Part shown: positions 11,001 through 23,580 of the stretch, one piece after another
How positions within the stretch are numbered: the first letter of the stretch is position 1
Layout: each line of letters opens with the position of its first letter
NCBI GenBank assembly: GCA_036936605.1
Contig: JAUPFV010000005.1
Location: 236,373,770 to 236,437,769 of the forward strand
DNA: 64,000 nucleotides
Source of the DNA: Limnanthes douglasii subsp. nivea
Taxonomy: Eukaryota; Streptophyta; Magnoliopsida; Brassicales; Limnanthaceae
Reading direction: 5' to 3'
Notes under the pieces: model-generated
Told to the model about the DNA's origin: nothing
Seen by the model: the letters and a program-made list of their open reading frames with translations, nothing else
Database searches by the model: none
Made by a program: the position numbers and the translations under genes

Positions 11001-12540
11001 TAGCAATGGTATAATCTGTTAGATAGCCCCACGAAATGCAACTGGTATTCCTTGAAGTATAATTGTCGTGCATAATTGATTAGACTTTTTTTAGGTCTCA
11101 TACTCTTTAGTTTCATCAGGTGTACTTTCTTGACTAAGAGAATCTAGTTTCGATGTCAGTAATGCATGGCCATATTCATGAAAAAATAAATACAATTACA
11201 TATTCTATTTCAATTGGTTAAAATCTATGTTATCCAACATGTGAAGTTTATTCTCTAACGGATTGTAACTCATCAAGTTCATTAGATAAAAACACACAAC
11301 ACATAAGATTCTTGACATATAACAACTAACATGCTTAAATATGGTATATACATAGAAGACATAATATATTATGACAATAAGATATCGTTGGGCAAATCAT
11401 TTTAACAAGTATTTTATGAGTTTAAAAAATTGATAATAATCATTATTTTGATATTCTCAAATACTCGTGAAACCTTCTGGATGGTTGATTTCAATTAATT
11501 ATATTAAAAAACCTAATATAAGTTTTATAATTACTAGCAAAACCTTATGGAGGGATGATTTCACCTACTTAAAATTAAAAAAAAAATGTAAAGATTGAAT
11601 TAACTTTCTTAAGAATGATGAAACCCACTGAATGGGCTAATTTCACCCACTTAAATTAAATAATTATAATTACTATTTTTAGCAAATCTTCTCCAGTTCA
11701 TGATTAATTAAAATAAAATATCATCCTTCTGAAAAGCCAACAATATTTGAATTTAAATAAATCCATTAAACCTTCTGAATCATAGGATCCTCAATGAGAT
11801 CAATTAACCTTCCGCGGGGAGGGGGGTTAATTTATTTTATGATTCACAACCATAATCTGTACTATTAATCATGCATATTAATTTAAATATTAAGGCACAT
11901 AAACAATTTATTTCACATACACATACAAAAAAAATAATATGCGCAAAAAGCTTTCACATGTGAAACAATTCAGATTTTTTATTAGTTAACAATTAAAAAA
12001 ATAAAATAACCAAATTTTCACAATGATGTTATTGTCACCGGGTGATCCACCAACTAACAACAACATTTGTGGATTTCTGAATCACCGCGCAAACCGCAAT
12101 GTAAATCTATAACGTCGGCGGTTTGCTAGCCACGGTGAACATTATTGGATAATCTTCGATCGATAATAATATCAGGGGTTAAGCCGTCGATGAGCCGTTA
12201 TCCAAGTAGGTTTGAATTAATTCATTAAATTAGGGATTGGTTGATGCTAAATTTGGAAGAAAGTTTTAAGTCAACAACCAAACCGTAAATTAATCAACAA
12301 AACTCAAGTTCTATAAATACAGTTAATTTATTCAAAACAATTATATAAACATGATTTTAATAAGAATAAATAAATGTATTAATGATTTTCATATTAAACG
12401 TAATACATAACCAAATAAATTAATCAATCAATTCTCAATGGTATGGATTTTAAAATGAAGAAAAACATGTTTGATTCAATGATAGATAAACTTTTAGTTA
12501 TCCTATGAATCATAAGAGGGTATAGGGCTCTGATACCAAT

Positions 12541-13154
12541 TGATAGAACTAATTAAATTGCATGAAATTAGTATATCAAACATGAGGAAAGTTATTAAAC
12601 CCTATGTATGATGTTCTACTATAGAATATATTGAAAACACTTATTATTTTGCATGTTGTTATTATTCATAATTGTTCTTCGGATTCTATTATTATTAAAT
12701 CATGCTTAGATTTCTTCAAGACTATGTTCCTGCAAAACAGTTGTTAGTCTTCCTCTCACTAAAATTATTGATTCTTTCTTTTTTATATTTAAAGAAAAAT
12801 GAATTTCTGAATCCCAATCATTCATTTTATAGGTAAATACACGAAAACCCTAGTTGTATAAAGCTCATAACTTATACTATTTTATGATCATGAACCACAA
12901 CCCAATAAATTTATTTTATCAATTTATTCTCTGAGTTATTAGTTTTGACTTAAGTGTTGAAATTTGGGTCATCTACTTCATAGTGCCAAAATTCAACCGA
13001 GTTAATACCCTTATAAGTTCATAACTCTTTTTCACCTATATGGCCAATATCTAATTAATTATATAGAATATAATTAATATGAATGCTTTTATTATTGGAC
13101 TTAAGATAATGACCGAATATATATTTAGCATATCGATCCATAAGTATTCCTACA
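12541..13154 (-). repeat. 5' LTR of copia A
   Basis: 614 bp, running TGTAGGAATAC to GTTCTATCA in minus orientation and directly followed by the Met-tRNA primer site. A TATAAAAT box near 12814-12821 (CCTATAAAATGAATG on minus) marks the likely promoter. Confidence 0.8.
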
Positions 13155-13222
13155 ATACATACATATTTTTAAAATTGGTATAACTCTTAACCGTTTTTTC
13201 AACAGTCTTCCAAATCAATAAA

Positions 13223-13431
13223 GTACCCACTATCACTCTCAAGAACCTTACACCTATTGAAAATTCCTATCACAAAGTACCTAATTATTTGGCTATTAAT
13301 ACCTTTGGATGTGTATGTTTTTTGTGCCTAAGACTCTACAAATCTCATAAATTTTGGTACCACTTAATTGAATGTGTATTGAAGAGATATAGTGACACTC
13401 ACAAATATTACAAATGCTTAAGTCTTTGTTA
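13223..13431 (+). pseudogene. Copia integrase C-terminal fragment
   Basis: An open stretch of 69 codons begins PTITLKNLTPIENSYHKVPN, continues with NTFGCVCFLCLRLYKSHKF, and ends near SDTHKYYKCL before TAA. This matches the copia integrase end (.FGC.CFP.LRPYN.HK......C.FLGYS..HKGYKC). It belongs to a different copia lineage from the flanking A and B elements and is wedged between A's 5' LTR and B's LTR remnant. No start codon or flanking LTR is visible. Confidence 0.75.
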
Positions 13432-14779
13432 ATGAAAATAAATTGTTTATTATTTCGTGTTTATGATAGACTATGATGAGGCAATTTAATTAGTTCTAGC
13501 AATTAATATTAGAGCTAAAAATCCTCTTAGGATTCATAAGATAAATTGTATGAATATCTTTATTGAATTAGAAAACATGTTTTTTATATACAAGATTAAT
13601 TCCATTCAGATGATATGTAATTGACGTGGTAGGGTATGGATTTAGGGTTTATGTAAAAACATGATTAAATTAGTTTTTTTCATAAGAAAAGTATATTTAA
13701 ATGTTTAAGTTTTTTATGAATATGTTTTTGCTAAAATTTAAGATTTTTCCATCAAATAAATGTTTGTTTGGTTGCTGGAAATTTTCTTCACATTTGGAAT
13801 CAACCGAACCCTAAATTTACGGTACAAATTAGCCCTATTTGGGAATTGGTTCATCGACAACGTAATCTCTGCTGTTATTTCATATCAAAGGTTGTTCGAC
13901 GACGGTCACTTTGCCAGCTAGCTACTATAGCTACGGATAAATAACGTAAATTGCAAAGAAATTACAACATTTTACTGTCGTGATAACAACAGTAGTAGGC
14001 TGCTTGTTGGGTCTATTATTTAGTGACAACAGAGTAGGTTGATTTTATATTTATCTAATTAAATAAGTAAAAAAAATTTTATTTCACATGATAAGTGTTT
14101 GGATATGATTTATTTTGTATGTATTTGTGGAATAAATATTTTATATACGTGAATGATTATATGGATATGCATGACTAAGGTTTTAGATTTTGGTATATGA
14201 ATTATGAAATCATTTAATGGCCCTCTAGAAGGTTAATTAATCTCATTGGGGATCTCACGATCTGAAAAGGTTCAAATGATTAATTAAATTTTAAATTTTT
14301 TCGGTCATCTAAAAGGTTAATATTTAGATGGTCAAACATAAAATGTATAGGCTATACTAAAACTTGATCATTGATATTTTTTAGTTTAAGTAGGTGAAAT
14401 TATCCCCCGTGAGAGTTTTATTAGTACTTGATAAAATTAAATTATTCATTATATTTATTTTTATTTAAGTAGGTAAAATAAGTCATTTAGAGGGTTTCAC
14501 CGGTACTTGAAGTAAAAATAAGGTTATATTAATCTAAATGTATGTAAAATCAGTCATCTTAAGGGTTTTATCGGTACTCATGATACTTAAGTTGATGATC
14601 AAATGTACAAACTCATAAATATGTATTTGTATGATTTGCCCTCCGTTATCCTATTGCAATGGTATGTTATGTATTACATCTATATGTCATGTTCAAATAT
14701 GTTAAGTTTTTATATGTCAAAATTACTTATATGTTGTGTGTTATATGATTTATTTTTCAGTGAATGTTATGAGTTAGAA

Positions 14780-15430
14780 TCCGATGGGAAACAAACCCCC
14801 AATGTTGGATGGCTTAGATTTTGATAAGTAGAAAGAAAACATTGAGTTGTTCTTCAAATATTTTATATTATGATTTTGCACTATTGAAACCTAAACCAAA
14901 TCTTCTTACTCAAGAAAGTTCACATGAGGAAACAATGGATTATTGAAATTGTGAATGGTTTAATTGGTTATGTTTGGCGTTCATGCTTCAAAGGATACCA
15001 ACTTCACTTTGTGGGGCTGTCACAAAGGATAGTAGCATTACCTTAGATTTTCTTACGGAAGTTGAGAAAGCATTTGTAAAAACTGACAAGGTAAAGGTAC
15101 AACATCTCATTAATGAAATCTCTACCTATAAGTACAATGGAAAATGTGTTATCTGAGAGCATATTATGGGGGTGTCAATTATTGCAACCAAGATAAATGA
15201 AATCAAGGTAAACTTACCTAAAGAATGTATGATGAGGGTTCATTTTTCAATCTCACTCAGGAAAGTTTAAGCATTTCCAATCCACCTACAACTACATGTG
15301 AGATAAGTGGACAACAAATGAATTGATTACACACGCTGCACTAGAGGAGGAAAATCTTAAATATGAGGAGTATGAAGTGAACATGGAGATTTTTAAGAAG
15401 GGGATAAAAATACTAAACTAAAGAGTGATG
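14780..15430 (+). pseudogene. Copia B gag remnant
   Basis: Fragments in order: MLDGLDFDK; SITLDFLTEVEKAFVKTDKV followed by HLINEISTYKYNGK (14974-15156); then KWTTNELITHAALEEENLKYEEYE after stops. These match the copia gag UBN2 domain (FL.EIEK.F.K.DK...L.....KY.G and KWT.NELI....QEEE.LK). At least four stops or shifts disrupt it. Confidence 0.8.
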
Positions 15431-15552
15431 GAAAAAGACCAAAATTCGGTCCGGCTAAGTAGAAAACGTCTCAAGAATCGATAGTAGGTCAATGATTTTT
15501 TTTACAAGAAAAATGACATCACAATAATGAATATGAGAAATGAAAGATTTAC

Positions 15553-16160
15553 TTGCAAAGTAAAGGTAATCTCATGTCTTTAGTTGTTTCAAAAGTTAAT
15601 CTTATTTATGTAGAAAATAATAGATGGTTGGTTAATTTGGATACAACAACTCATGCATGTATTTTTTTGCATGGTACACAAAGGAGTCAGAGGCTAAGTG
15701 AGGATGGGAGGTCTGTCTTCACAACTAACAAGAGCTTGTGAAAAGTGTTGGCAATTTGTGATTTAAATTTAAGACTTACCACTAGACATGTATTAATTTT
15801 AGAATATGTTATGTTTGCTCCTACATTTCAAAGAAACTTCATTTATTTTCAGGTTTTGGACATGTATGGTTATTCTTGTCTTTTGGGAATCAATGGTTTA
15901 ACTCTCTCTTATAATAATATGATTATTGGTTATGGTATCTTGATAATTGAACATAACTTGTATATATTAAATACTCTTGATAATAATAAAAAAATCCATA
16001 AATGCACAGTTTGTGTGAAAAAGATTAATAAAATCAAATTGTGGCACAAACGGATAGGTCAAATATCCAAAGTAAAGATGGATTAGCTTGTAGCTGAAGG
16101 TTTATTGGGTCCTCTCGATTACTCCAATTTCAATATTTGTATCGAGTGTATAAATTAAAT
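15553..16160 (+). pseudogene. Copia B protease/pre-integrase remnant
   Basis: RWLVNLDTTTHAC (15553-15741) corresponds to the copia protease site WW.DSGATTH.C, with the catalytic DSG lost. The next frame (15745-16086) has VMFAPTFQRNFIYF followed by LYILNTLD and LWHKRIGQISK, the GAG-pre-integrase zinc region. Similarity ends at about 16160. Confidence 0.8.
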
Positions 16161-18595
16161 ATTACACATAATTCTCAGTTCGCATTTAACCCATAATTAC
16201 AATTTGTATTGACTACACATGATTCGTGATTCACATTTCACGACTACATATAATTTATTATTCATGTTTAACCATGACTCTCAGTTCACATTTAACTCAT
16301 GATTCGCAATCCACATTTAAACCATGATTCTTAGTTTGTATTTAATCTATTATTTCAGTTCATATTAAACTCATGATTCTGATTTCATATATAACCTTTG
16401 ATTTATAGTTTGGATAAACACATATTCTCAGTTCATATTTAACCCACGATTCTTAGTTCACATTTCATTCATGACCCTTCCTTTATAGTGAAAAATAACA
16501 AATAATTTGAAATTTATAGATGAAAAATAATACACAATTCATAATGAATGATGAAATTACGAGTGATATCATCTATATCTTTAAATGATACAACAACACC
16601 GATGAACCGCGGGGGAGGAAATAAATGATGAAATTACTAAGGAAGATATATTTGCTTCTAAAATAATTGTTATTTAAAATGTCAATGTTAACGTGGGTGT
16701 TGTTGTTTTCCTTCCAACAATGGGTATTGAGATTTCTAATGATTCTTTTATATACATAAATCACAATCATCAAAGACAACCAATGGTGCTTGTATAGGAT
16801 GGTTTAGAATAGAGGGTAGTTGCGGGACATAAAAAACAGCAGGAACATTAATCATTTTTAACTTACTCTCAACCTGTGATTTGTTTACGACTTCTCAGCA
16901 ATAAGCTCATGAACTAACGAATCAACAAGTGAAAGATGATATCTATAATAAATCGTTCCCACGTAATCCTTTAAAGTAATAACATTGAACCGCATAAACT
17001 ATACCAATATTTTTCTCTTCTCTAATATCAATATAAGGTTTGAACACTATCAATTTTTTAGATTGTATAAAAGCTATATGATCCTATAAATGAGACATAA
17101 CATCACATTTAACCCTCGATTATCATTTTTGTTTTAACCCATAATTCTCGATTGAAAAGTAACCTTTGATTATTAATTCACATTTAACCAATGATTTTAC
17201 GTTTGTATTTAAACCATGATTATCATCTTACATTTAACCCATGATTAACGATTCACATTTAACTCATGAGTCTCAGTTCATATTAAACCCATGATTCTCA
17301 ATTTACATTTAAACTATGATTCTCAATTCATATTTAACCTATGAATACCAATAAATATTTAACCCACGATTCCACGTTCACATTTAACCCATGATTCTCA
17401 AATTGAATTTAACTCATAATTCTCACTTCACACTTCACCTATGATTATAATTTTGCATTTAACTTTTGATTCTTTGTTTGAGTTTAACATAATATTCTCA
17501 TTTTGTATTTTACACGTGTTTTTTAGTTCATATTTAACCCATGATTCTTAGTTTGCATTTCATGACTACACATGATTCATGATTTGTACTCTATAACTGC
17601 ATATGATTCATGATTCATATTTAACCCGAGATTCTTAATTTATATTTTACCCATGATTCTCAATTTACATTTAACCCATTATTCTCAAATTGCATGTAAC
17701 TTTTGATTCTCAAATATATTTACATGATTCTTGATTTGCATTTACACATATTTATGGATTCGTATTTAACTTGTAATTCTTAGTTTGCATTTCATAACTA
17801 CATATGATTTGTGATTTGTATTTCATAACTAAATATGATTTACGATTCATACTTAACCTATGATTCTGAATTCATATTTAACTCGTGATTCTAATTTCAT
17901 ACTTAACCCATGATTCTGATTATAAGTTCACATTTAACACATTAATCTGAGTTCATATGTACTCCATGATTCTCAGTTCATATTAAACTTGTGATTATCT
18001 GTTCACATTAAACTTGTGATTATCTGTTCACATTTAATCATTGATTTTCAGTTTGGATTTAACACATGATTCGTGTTTCATCTTTTCACCAGTGACTATT
18101 AGTTTGAAAATAAACAATAAAAAATAACTTGCAATTTATAGTTTAAAAAATAACACATAATTCCCAATTCACACTTAACTCGCGATTCTCAGTTCGCATG
18201 TAACTTTTGATTCTTAGTTTGGGTTTAACACACGATTCTCAATTTGTATTTTCCACGTGATTCTCATTTCGTATTAAAACCATAATTCTTAGTTTTCACC
18301 TCATGACTACACATGATTCGTGATTCACATTTCATGACTACATATTATTCATGATTTTTATTAACTCATAATTATCAATTTGTATTTTGACCCATCATAT
18401 TTAACCCATAATTCTCGGTTTGCATTTAACTTTTAATTCTCAAAGATTTTACAAATTATTCTCAATTCACATTTACACATGATCATTGATCGACTTTAAC
18501 CTCTAATTCTCTATTTATATTTCATAACAACACATGATTTGTGATTTTTATTTCATAACTACGCATAATTCACAGTACATATTTAGTCAAATTTT
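16140..18595. repeat. Degenerate ~25-bp tandem array (TTCACATTTAACCCATGATTC)
   Basis: Dozens of imperfect units of the form TTCACATTTAACCCATGATTCTCAG occupy 16140-16480 and 17100-18595, mixed with a variant subunit (CATTTCATGACTACACATGATTCGTGA). Units are strongly diverged, so the array is old. The gap 16480-17100 contains a segment duplicated at 20.8 kb. Confidence 0.85.
16565..16795 (+). repeat. Diverged duplicate of segment at 20775-20998
   Basis: Aligns with 20775-20998 through GATACAACAACACC.GTGAA, TTTGCT.CTAAAA.A.TTGTT and AATGTCAATGTT. In the right-hand copy one frame reads DEDDIFAAKTFVAENVNVED then GDVVFLSTIG; the left copy has stops. The source is unknown; it may be an exon relic. 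Confidence 0.55.
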
Positions 18596-19289
18596 ACAAA
18601 TTTCAAATTTTATTAGGTGGCTTATACCTCTTTTATTCCGTTATTAATCGTTTGATAATTCAAGGGAGTTCATGTGGATACTAATAAAGTCGTCGATCGA
18701 AAGCGGTATATGTAGTGATTCAATGCTGGACCTGCAATAATTATAGAGGAATAAAGCTTCAAAATAATGTATATATTCTATCTCTGAATTAAATATATGT
18801 TTTCTATGGATGACGTGATTAAGGTTTCAATTTTTTTAGTGTTCTAAACACATTATTTCATTGTCTAAGCCATGAAACTATAACAATGGTACCATAGCTA
18901 CTTGCGAAATATTTTAATTTAGTTATATGTTTATCAGATTTTAAAATACTTGATATATGTAATATGTCATGATTGATATATGTATTATCCATGATGTATA
19001 TAATATATAATGAATGATATATTTATATTATGTTTTTATATGTTTAATGTATAATCATATGATGGTTATAATATATGTATATATGTATAGGATACGCGAC
19101 ACATATAGAAATGATGGATCAAAATTATTTTGTAATAAATAAATATGCATAAGATGTGGAATTACGATGAATAATAATTCAAGATGAATAGTGTTTTTAT
19201 AATTTTTTGTGTCTGTTTGTAATACATAATACCTTTTTGGAAATGAAAAATCATCAGGGGTAGATAACACCGCTTCATCATGACCTAAC
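18596..19289. other. AT-rich spacer, no gene seen
   Basis: No coding similarity recognised; runs of ATATAT and short ORFs only. Confidence 0.5.
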
Positions 19290-20740
19290 TATCATGCATT
19301 TCTGTAATTTTTTTGATCATATGATTTTCCTAGAATCGAATAAAATGGTATATACTCAAGAAATTGACCTATCGAGATACTTATAAGTTTTAAATTTTGA
19401 GACCAGAGTAATTTTTTTTCTAATAACATAACTTGGAAATATACATGCAACTATTCTAGGAGATAACTTGTTTTGTTTGATATGATAAAGAAGGACAAAA
19501 ACGTACATCTAAATATTCGTAACAAAGTAATCCAGAGGTTGTCCATCTAAATTTTGAACCAGAGGCATCGTTGAATTATATGAAGTGGAAATTCGATTAA
19601 TCTAAAAAAGTCAGAAGGGTTTCTCCCCAAAAGGCATTATAAACTTCACCAAATAACAATGAGGAACATATAGTCTCAACAAAGTGAATGTGTTTCCTTT
19701 CTTCAACACCATTCTACTAAGGGGTCTCGTACAAGATGATCGGTGTAATATTATATCGAATAAAATTAGTTGAGTGAAATGATTGGAGGTAAATTCACCT
19801 TTTAATTCACATATGAAGCATTTTATCACACCATAAAATCGAGTCTTAATAAGCGCGCTAAAGTTTCTATCAATTCCAAAAAAATCAGATACTCGTTTTA
19901 TAAGATAAACTCGTGTATAAAGAGTATAGTCATTGATAAAAGATATATAATATGCCAAACCAACCTTTGTAGAAATATGATCCATATCAAAATGAATTAT
20001 ATCAAATGGAGCAAAAAATAATACACTTTTATTAAACATTAAAACATAATATTTTAACAATCTACAACTACTACAATCAAAGATATTACAAGTGTGTACA
20101 CATATAAAGACTAAAAATAAAATATAATGCAGATACACATCCTTAACGAAAGTACAAAAGATAAAATTCAGACGATAAATGAATCACGTAAAAAGAAGAC
20201 AAATTAACACTATACACAATAATATTAGTGACATTGAGTTCCTCTAAAATACAAAATTTCTCCCAATATAAGGCATATCAAAATCACCTTATGAGTCTGG
20301 TCATGTATAATACAAACAAAGTCTGAAAAAGAAGATCCCAAATTATCTTTTGAGTACGTGGATCATATATAACACAAACAAAATCAAGAAAAAAACCCAA
20401 TGATCCAATTTATATAATTGAGTGACCAAAAAATTATTCAAATAAAGTTTAGGAACCTATTAAACATCAATGAAAGATATATGACATGTATCAATTGAGC
20501 CAAAACCCTCTACCAATATTGATGTAACACTGTTATACAAAATCAGATATGGGTGAAATAAAAGATAAAGAAATAAAAGGTGACATATAAGGTGATATAT
20601 GGCGATTTGCACTCGAATTCAAAATTAATAAGGATGAAGGGATGCTTGAAGTAGATAACAATAACATAATAGAGCGAGATATAGATGTAAACATTACAGA
20701 ATGACTAATAACAAGATATTATATACAAAGACTCATAAAT
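19290..20740 (-). pseudogene. Copia D pol remnant (protease and integrase), same family as C
   Basis: Minus-strand order: protease site LLILNSSANRHISPYM near 20660-20590 (consensus LDSGAS.HI, catalytic Asp and Gly replaced); then a long frame (19611-20138) with APFDIIHFDMD, YYISFINDYTLYTRVYLIK, ELKGEFTSNHFTQL and HRSSCTRP, matching the copia integrase core; then NKLSPRIVACIFPSY and a DRSISWVYTI-like stretch near 19310, paralogous to 26570-26700 of element C. There are no LTRs and no reverse transcriptase. It lies between the two blocks of the 25-bp array and was probably inserted there or captured by rearrangement. Confidence 0.8.
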
Positions 20741-20774
20741 ATGGCGGTCTCATTGGGAGAGTGACATTATTCTA

Positions 20775-20998
20775 TTAGTATCTTGTAAAGATGCAACAAC
20801 ACCAGTGAAATACGAAGGATAAAGTGAGGGATGCAATTGACGAGGATGATATTTTTGCTGCTAAAACATTTGTTGCTGAAAATGTCAATGTTGAAGATGG
20901 TGATGTTGTTTTTCTTTCAACAATTGGTATTTATATTTTAAATATTTTTTCTCGCTAAAGAAAACACAATCATCAAATATTACCCATTGGTTATTGTC
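20775..20998 (+). repeat. Diverged duplicate of segment at 16565-16795
   Basis: See the paired entry at 16565. This copy is better preserved: about 43 codons read without a stop around DEDDIFAAKTF and GDVVFLSTIG. No family recognised. Confidence 0.5.
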
Positions 20999-21123
20999 TA
21001 TGATTACACAAAAGAAACACTAATGTAATCCTTCTTCATAACAGTTAAATATGTTTTTCTTACGGTTCTCGTAGACAAATATATTATTTTCAAACCACGT
21101 AAACAATGGAACAACATATTACT

Positions 21124-21189
21124 GAACCACATAACTGATATACGTTCTTATTAATGGAACTACGTAACTGATATACGTTCTAATTAATG
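21124..21189. repeat. 33-bp tandem duplication
   Basis: Two units of GAACCACATAACTGATATACG followed by a short AT tail, with 3 differences, and the start of a third (GAACCACATA). Confidence 0.85.
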
Positions 21190-23129
21190 GAACCACATAT
21201 TTTCAGGTTATCCTCACGAGAATAAAAAAAACTTACCGCGAAGAATCTTACCAATTTTTGTGACGAATACAACCATGAGTTTCGATATATAAATTTTCAT
21301 ATAAGTTTATAAGATAATGTTGAATTTTATAAATAGAGTAAAAAGTTAAAAAAAACAAAACAAAACCAATTGTTTTTCTATTGTTTTAATTATTATAAAT
21401 AAAAGTTGAACTATTAAAATTGGTTAATCAACTTGTTGATTTATTGTTATTTGTATCGAAAATTAATTATCAGTTTTATTATAGAAAGAAATTAATAAAA
21501 AAATATAATTTAAAAATAAAAACAATTTTAAAAAACATAATTAACATAATGTATTATACTTTTGTAACCTAAATTTCGAGGAATACAAAACACTTTTACA
21601 CATGTATGTCAATTATGTCGACATTATGTCATTGCTTTTGTTTATTGTGGAAATACATAAGTGTGCTCACAAACTTAAATTATATCGAAATTTTTAAAGA
21701 AAGATAGCTTACCAAGGTCTTGTATATAACTTTCTGTCTCTATTTCTTGTTTCAATCATCAAAAGAAATTACCAAAACATTCGACGAAATGCACTTATCC
21801 GATTTCAATATTCGACTCGCTCCATTATGTTATCCGTGGTTCGTTTCAAATACTCTACTATAACTATTAGTCTAGTATTCTTAATTCTTCTTTTTTTCCT
21901 TTATTCAACATTTTCAGGTGAATATTTACTTCGTTTTACACGTTTATTTTGTAATAAATATTCAATATCAATGATATACAGAGGTTTATAGTACAAAATA
22001 TAAATTAGCATTGTTTTAAGTAAACCTAAAATATTTATTATTTATGAAAATTTGATATAGTTTGAAGTTTTTAGAAGGGAGAATGAGAGGCATGCGTTGG
22101 TGATAGTGTCTTATCACTATTATGATTTGTAGTCCACTGCTTTCCCACTTTTAAGGATATCGCCACATTAACTACCCGACACATTAACAACTTCTTCACA
22201 AGTTTCATCTACCAAAAATACCATTTATATTTTTATATTTTTATATTTTTCTTTTTTAAGTTTTTGCAATAAGCTAATATTGCATGGAATATTCAAATGT
22301 AGTTTTTTGTATTATGAACTTCTTGAGTGTGAATACCAAAAATATAAATGTGTTGTTAGAAGACCAAAAGTATAGTTATTTTTTGACATATGAGTATATA
22401 TAGTTTAGTTGTTTAAAAGATAAGGACACCTTGTCTTTTCATTCTAATGCTGATAACATATTATTGAAGTCGAAAAGCACGGAGGACACTTCTAAAATAA
22501 AAATGTATAATGAACGGAACATGCAAAGTCGAGGTCGGTTTATAAATCGTGTTTAAAATAATATTTTAAAATTTTAACTTATTGTAAATTCAATTTTGAA
22601 ATAGCTGAACCTAAATAGTCTTTTTACATTTTGTTATTGAACTTAAATACGGTTATTGAACCTATATAGTCTTTTTTTTTTATTGTGTTATTGAACTTAA
22701 ATACAATTAAAAGAATATTATATTTTAAAAATTTTGAAGAACCAAAAACGATTTTAATATGGAATTGATTATAAAACTTGAAATTACCTATAAAATAAAA
22801 ACAATTTTCAAATTCCAACAAAATATATGATAGTTGCAAGGATAAAATCTCATAGTGTTTTTTTTTCTTTTAAATTTGAAATTATCATTTTACTTTTACA
22901 TACCCTCAAAGGTGAAATGGTCTTTTCAAATATTCGGTTTTAACTTTACAATCTCATAGTAAGAAAAATGGATCTCACCCGCCTAACCCTTAAAATAACA
23001 CCATTAGTGAATTTGATTTTGTAAAATATAACATTTTAATAAAATTAAAAACCAAATAAACTAATTATAAATCAAAATAAAGTTGAAAAATTTATGACAT
23101 TGGATCTGTAAAACCTAAACAAGAAAATT
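21190..23129. other. AT-rich intergenic DNA with one small ORF
   Basis: Apart from the short ORF at 21827 there is nothing recognisable. Poly-A/T runs and scattered short ORFs without conservation. Confidence 0.5.
21827..21991 (+). CDS. Small ORF with a hydrophobic N-terminal segment
   Basis: A 54-codon ORF starts MLSVVRFKYSTITIS and continues with a strongly hydrophobic run (LVFLILLFFLYSTFS), as in a signal peptide or membrane anchor, followed by GEYLLRFTRLF. It is more T-rich in second codon positions than the surroundings. A GT after the TTTCAG at 21917 could also be a donor, making it a first exon. No downstream exon was identified. It could equally be a chance ORF in T-rich DNA. Confidence 0.2.
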   Translation: MLSVVRFKYSTITISLVFLILLFFLYSTFSGEYLLRFTRLFCNKYSISMIYRGL

Positions 23130-23480
23130 ATAGATTCGTATTTAACTTGTAATTCTCAATTTGCATTTCATGACTATGATTTACAATTTCTATTTAATCT
23201 ATGATTATGAATTCATATTTTACTCGTATTTGTAATTTCACATTTAACCCATGATTATGATTTCATATGCAATCTATGATTCTCAGTTCACATTAAACTC
23301 GTGATTATTAGTTCACATTTATTTTCAGTTCATATTTAACCCTTGATTTTCAGCTCGGATTTAATACATGCTTCTTATTTCACATTTCATGAGTGATTAT
23401 TAGTTTTCATTTAATCCATGATTCATAGCTTGTAAATGAAAATAAAAAATAATTTCCAATTCATATATGAAAAATAACCC
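23130..23480. repeat. Second block of the ~25-bp TTTAACCCATGATTC array
   Basis: Same unit family as 16140-18595 (CACATTTAACCCATGATTATG, CACATTAAACTCGTGATTATTAG), equally diverged; fades into AATTTACAATTTGCAAAT-like repeats to about 23580. Confidence 0.75.
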
Positions 23481-23580
23481 ACAATTTACAATTTGTGGAT
23501 AAAAATACCATAATTTTTAAATGAAAAGTTACAAATGATTTACAATTTGCAAATACAAAATGATTTACAATTTTTAACTC

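Larger units (their letters stand above)
7928..13154 (-). mobile_element. Ty1/copia retrotransposon A, decayed
   Basis: Minus-strand order is 5' LTR (12541-13154), primer binding site TGGTATCAGAGCC (12526-12538, complementary to initiator Met tRNA), long leader, gag (about 12000-10540), protease and pre-integrase (about 10430-10110), integrase (about 9800-9600), reverse transcriptase (about 8900-8600), polypurine tract TCCAATTGGGAGA (8021-8033), and a 3' LTR of which only the first ~92 bases match the 5' LTR. Both LTR starts read TGT.GGAATA.TTATGGA. The copia order (integrase before reverse transcriptase) is clear. All reading frames are broken. Confidence 0.85.
13460..16160 (+). mobile_element. 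Ty1/copia retrotransposon B, 5' half, decayed
   Basis: Same family as A, opposite strand. A short LTR end (GCAATTTAATTAGTTCT, near 13475-13492) is followed by a decayed primer site (ATTAATATTAGAGC for TTGGTATCAGAGC), then CATAAGATAA like A's leader. The long leader at 13800-14600 is inverted with respect to A's leader at 11400-12300, sharing GGTTAATTAATCTCATTG-type blocks. Gag and protease/pre-integrase follow. The element stops where the ~25-bp array begins. Confidence 0.75.

Noticed and set aside
12526..12538. Possible Met-tRNA gene fragment
   Set aside because: It is only the 13-bp sequence complementary to the tRNA 3' end, next to an LTR, so it is a primer binding site.
16140..18595. CRISPR-like appearance (short repeats with variable spacing)
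   Set aside because: Units are directly adjacent and diverged with no unique spacers, and the context is a plant genome.
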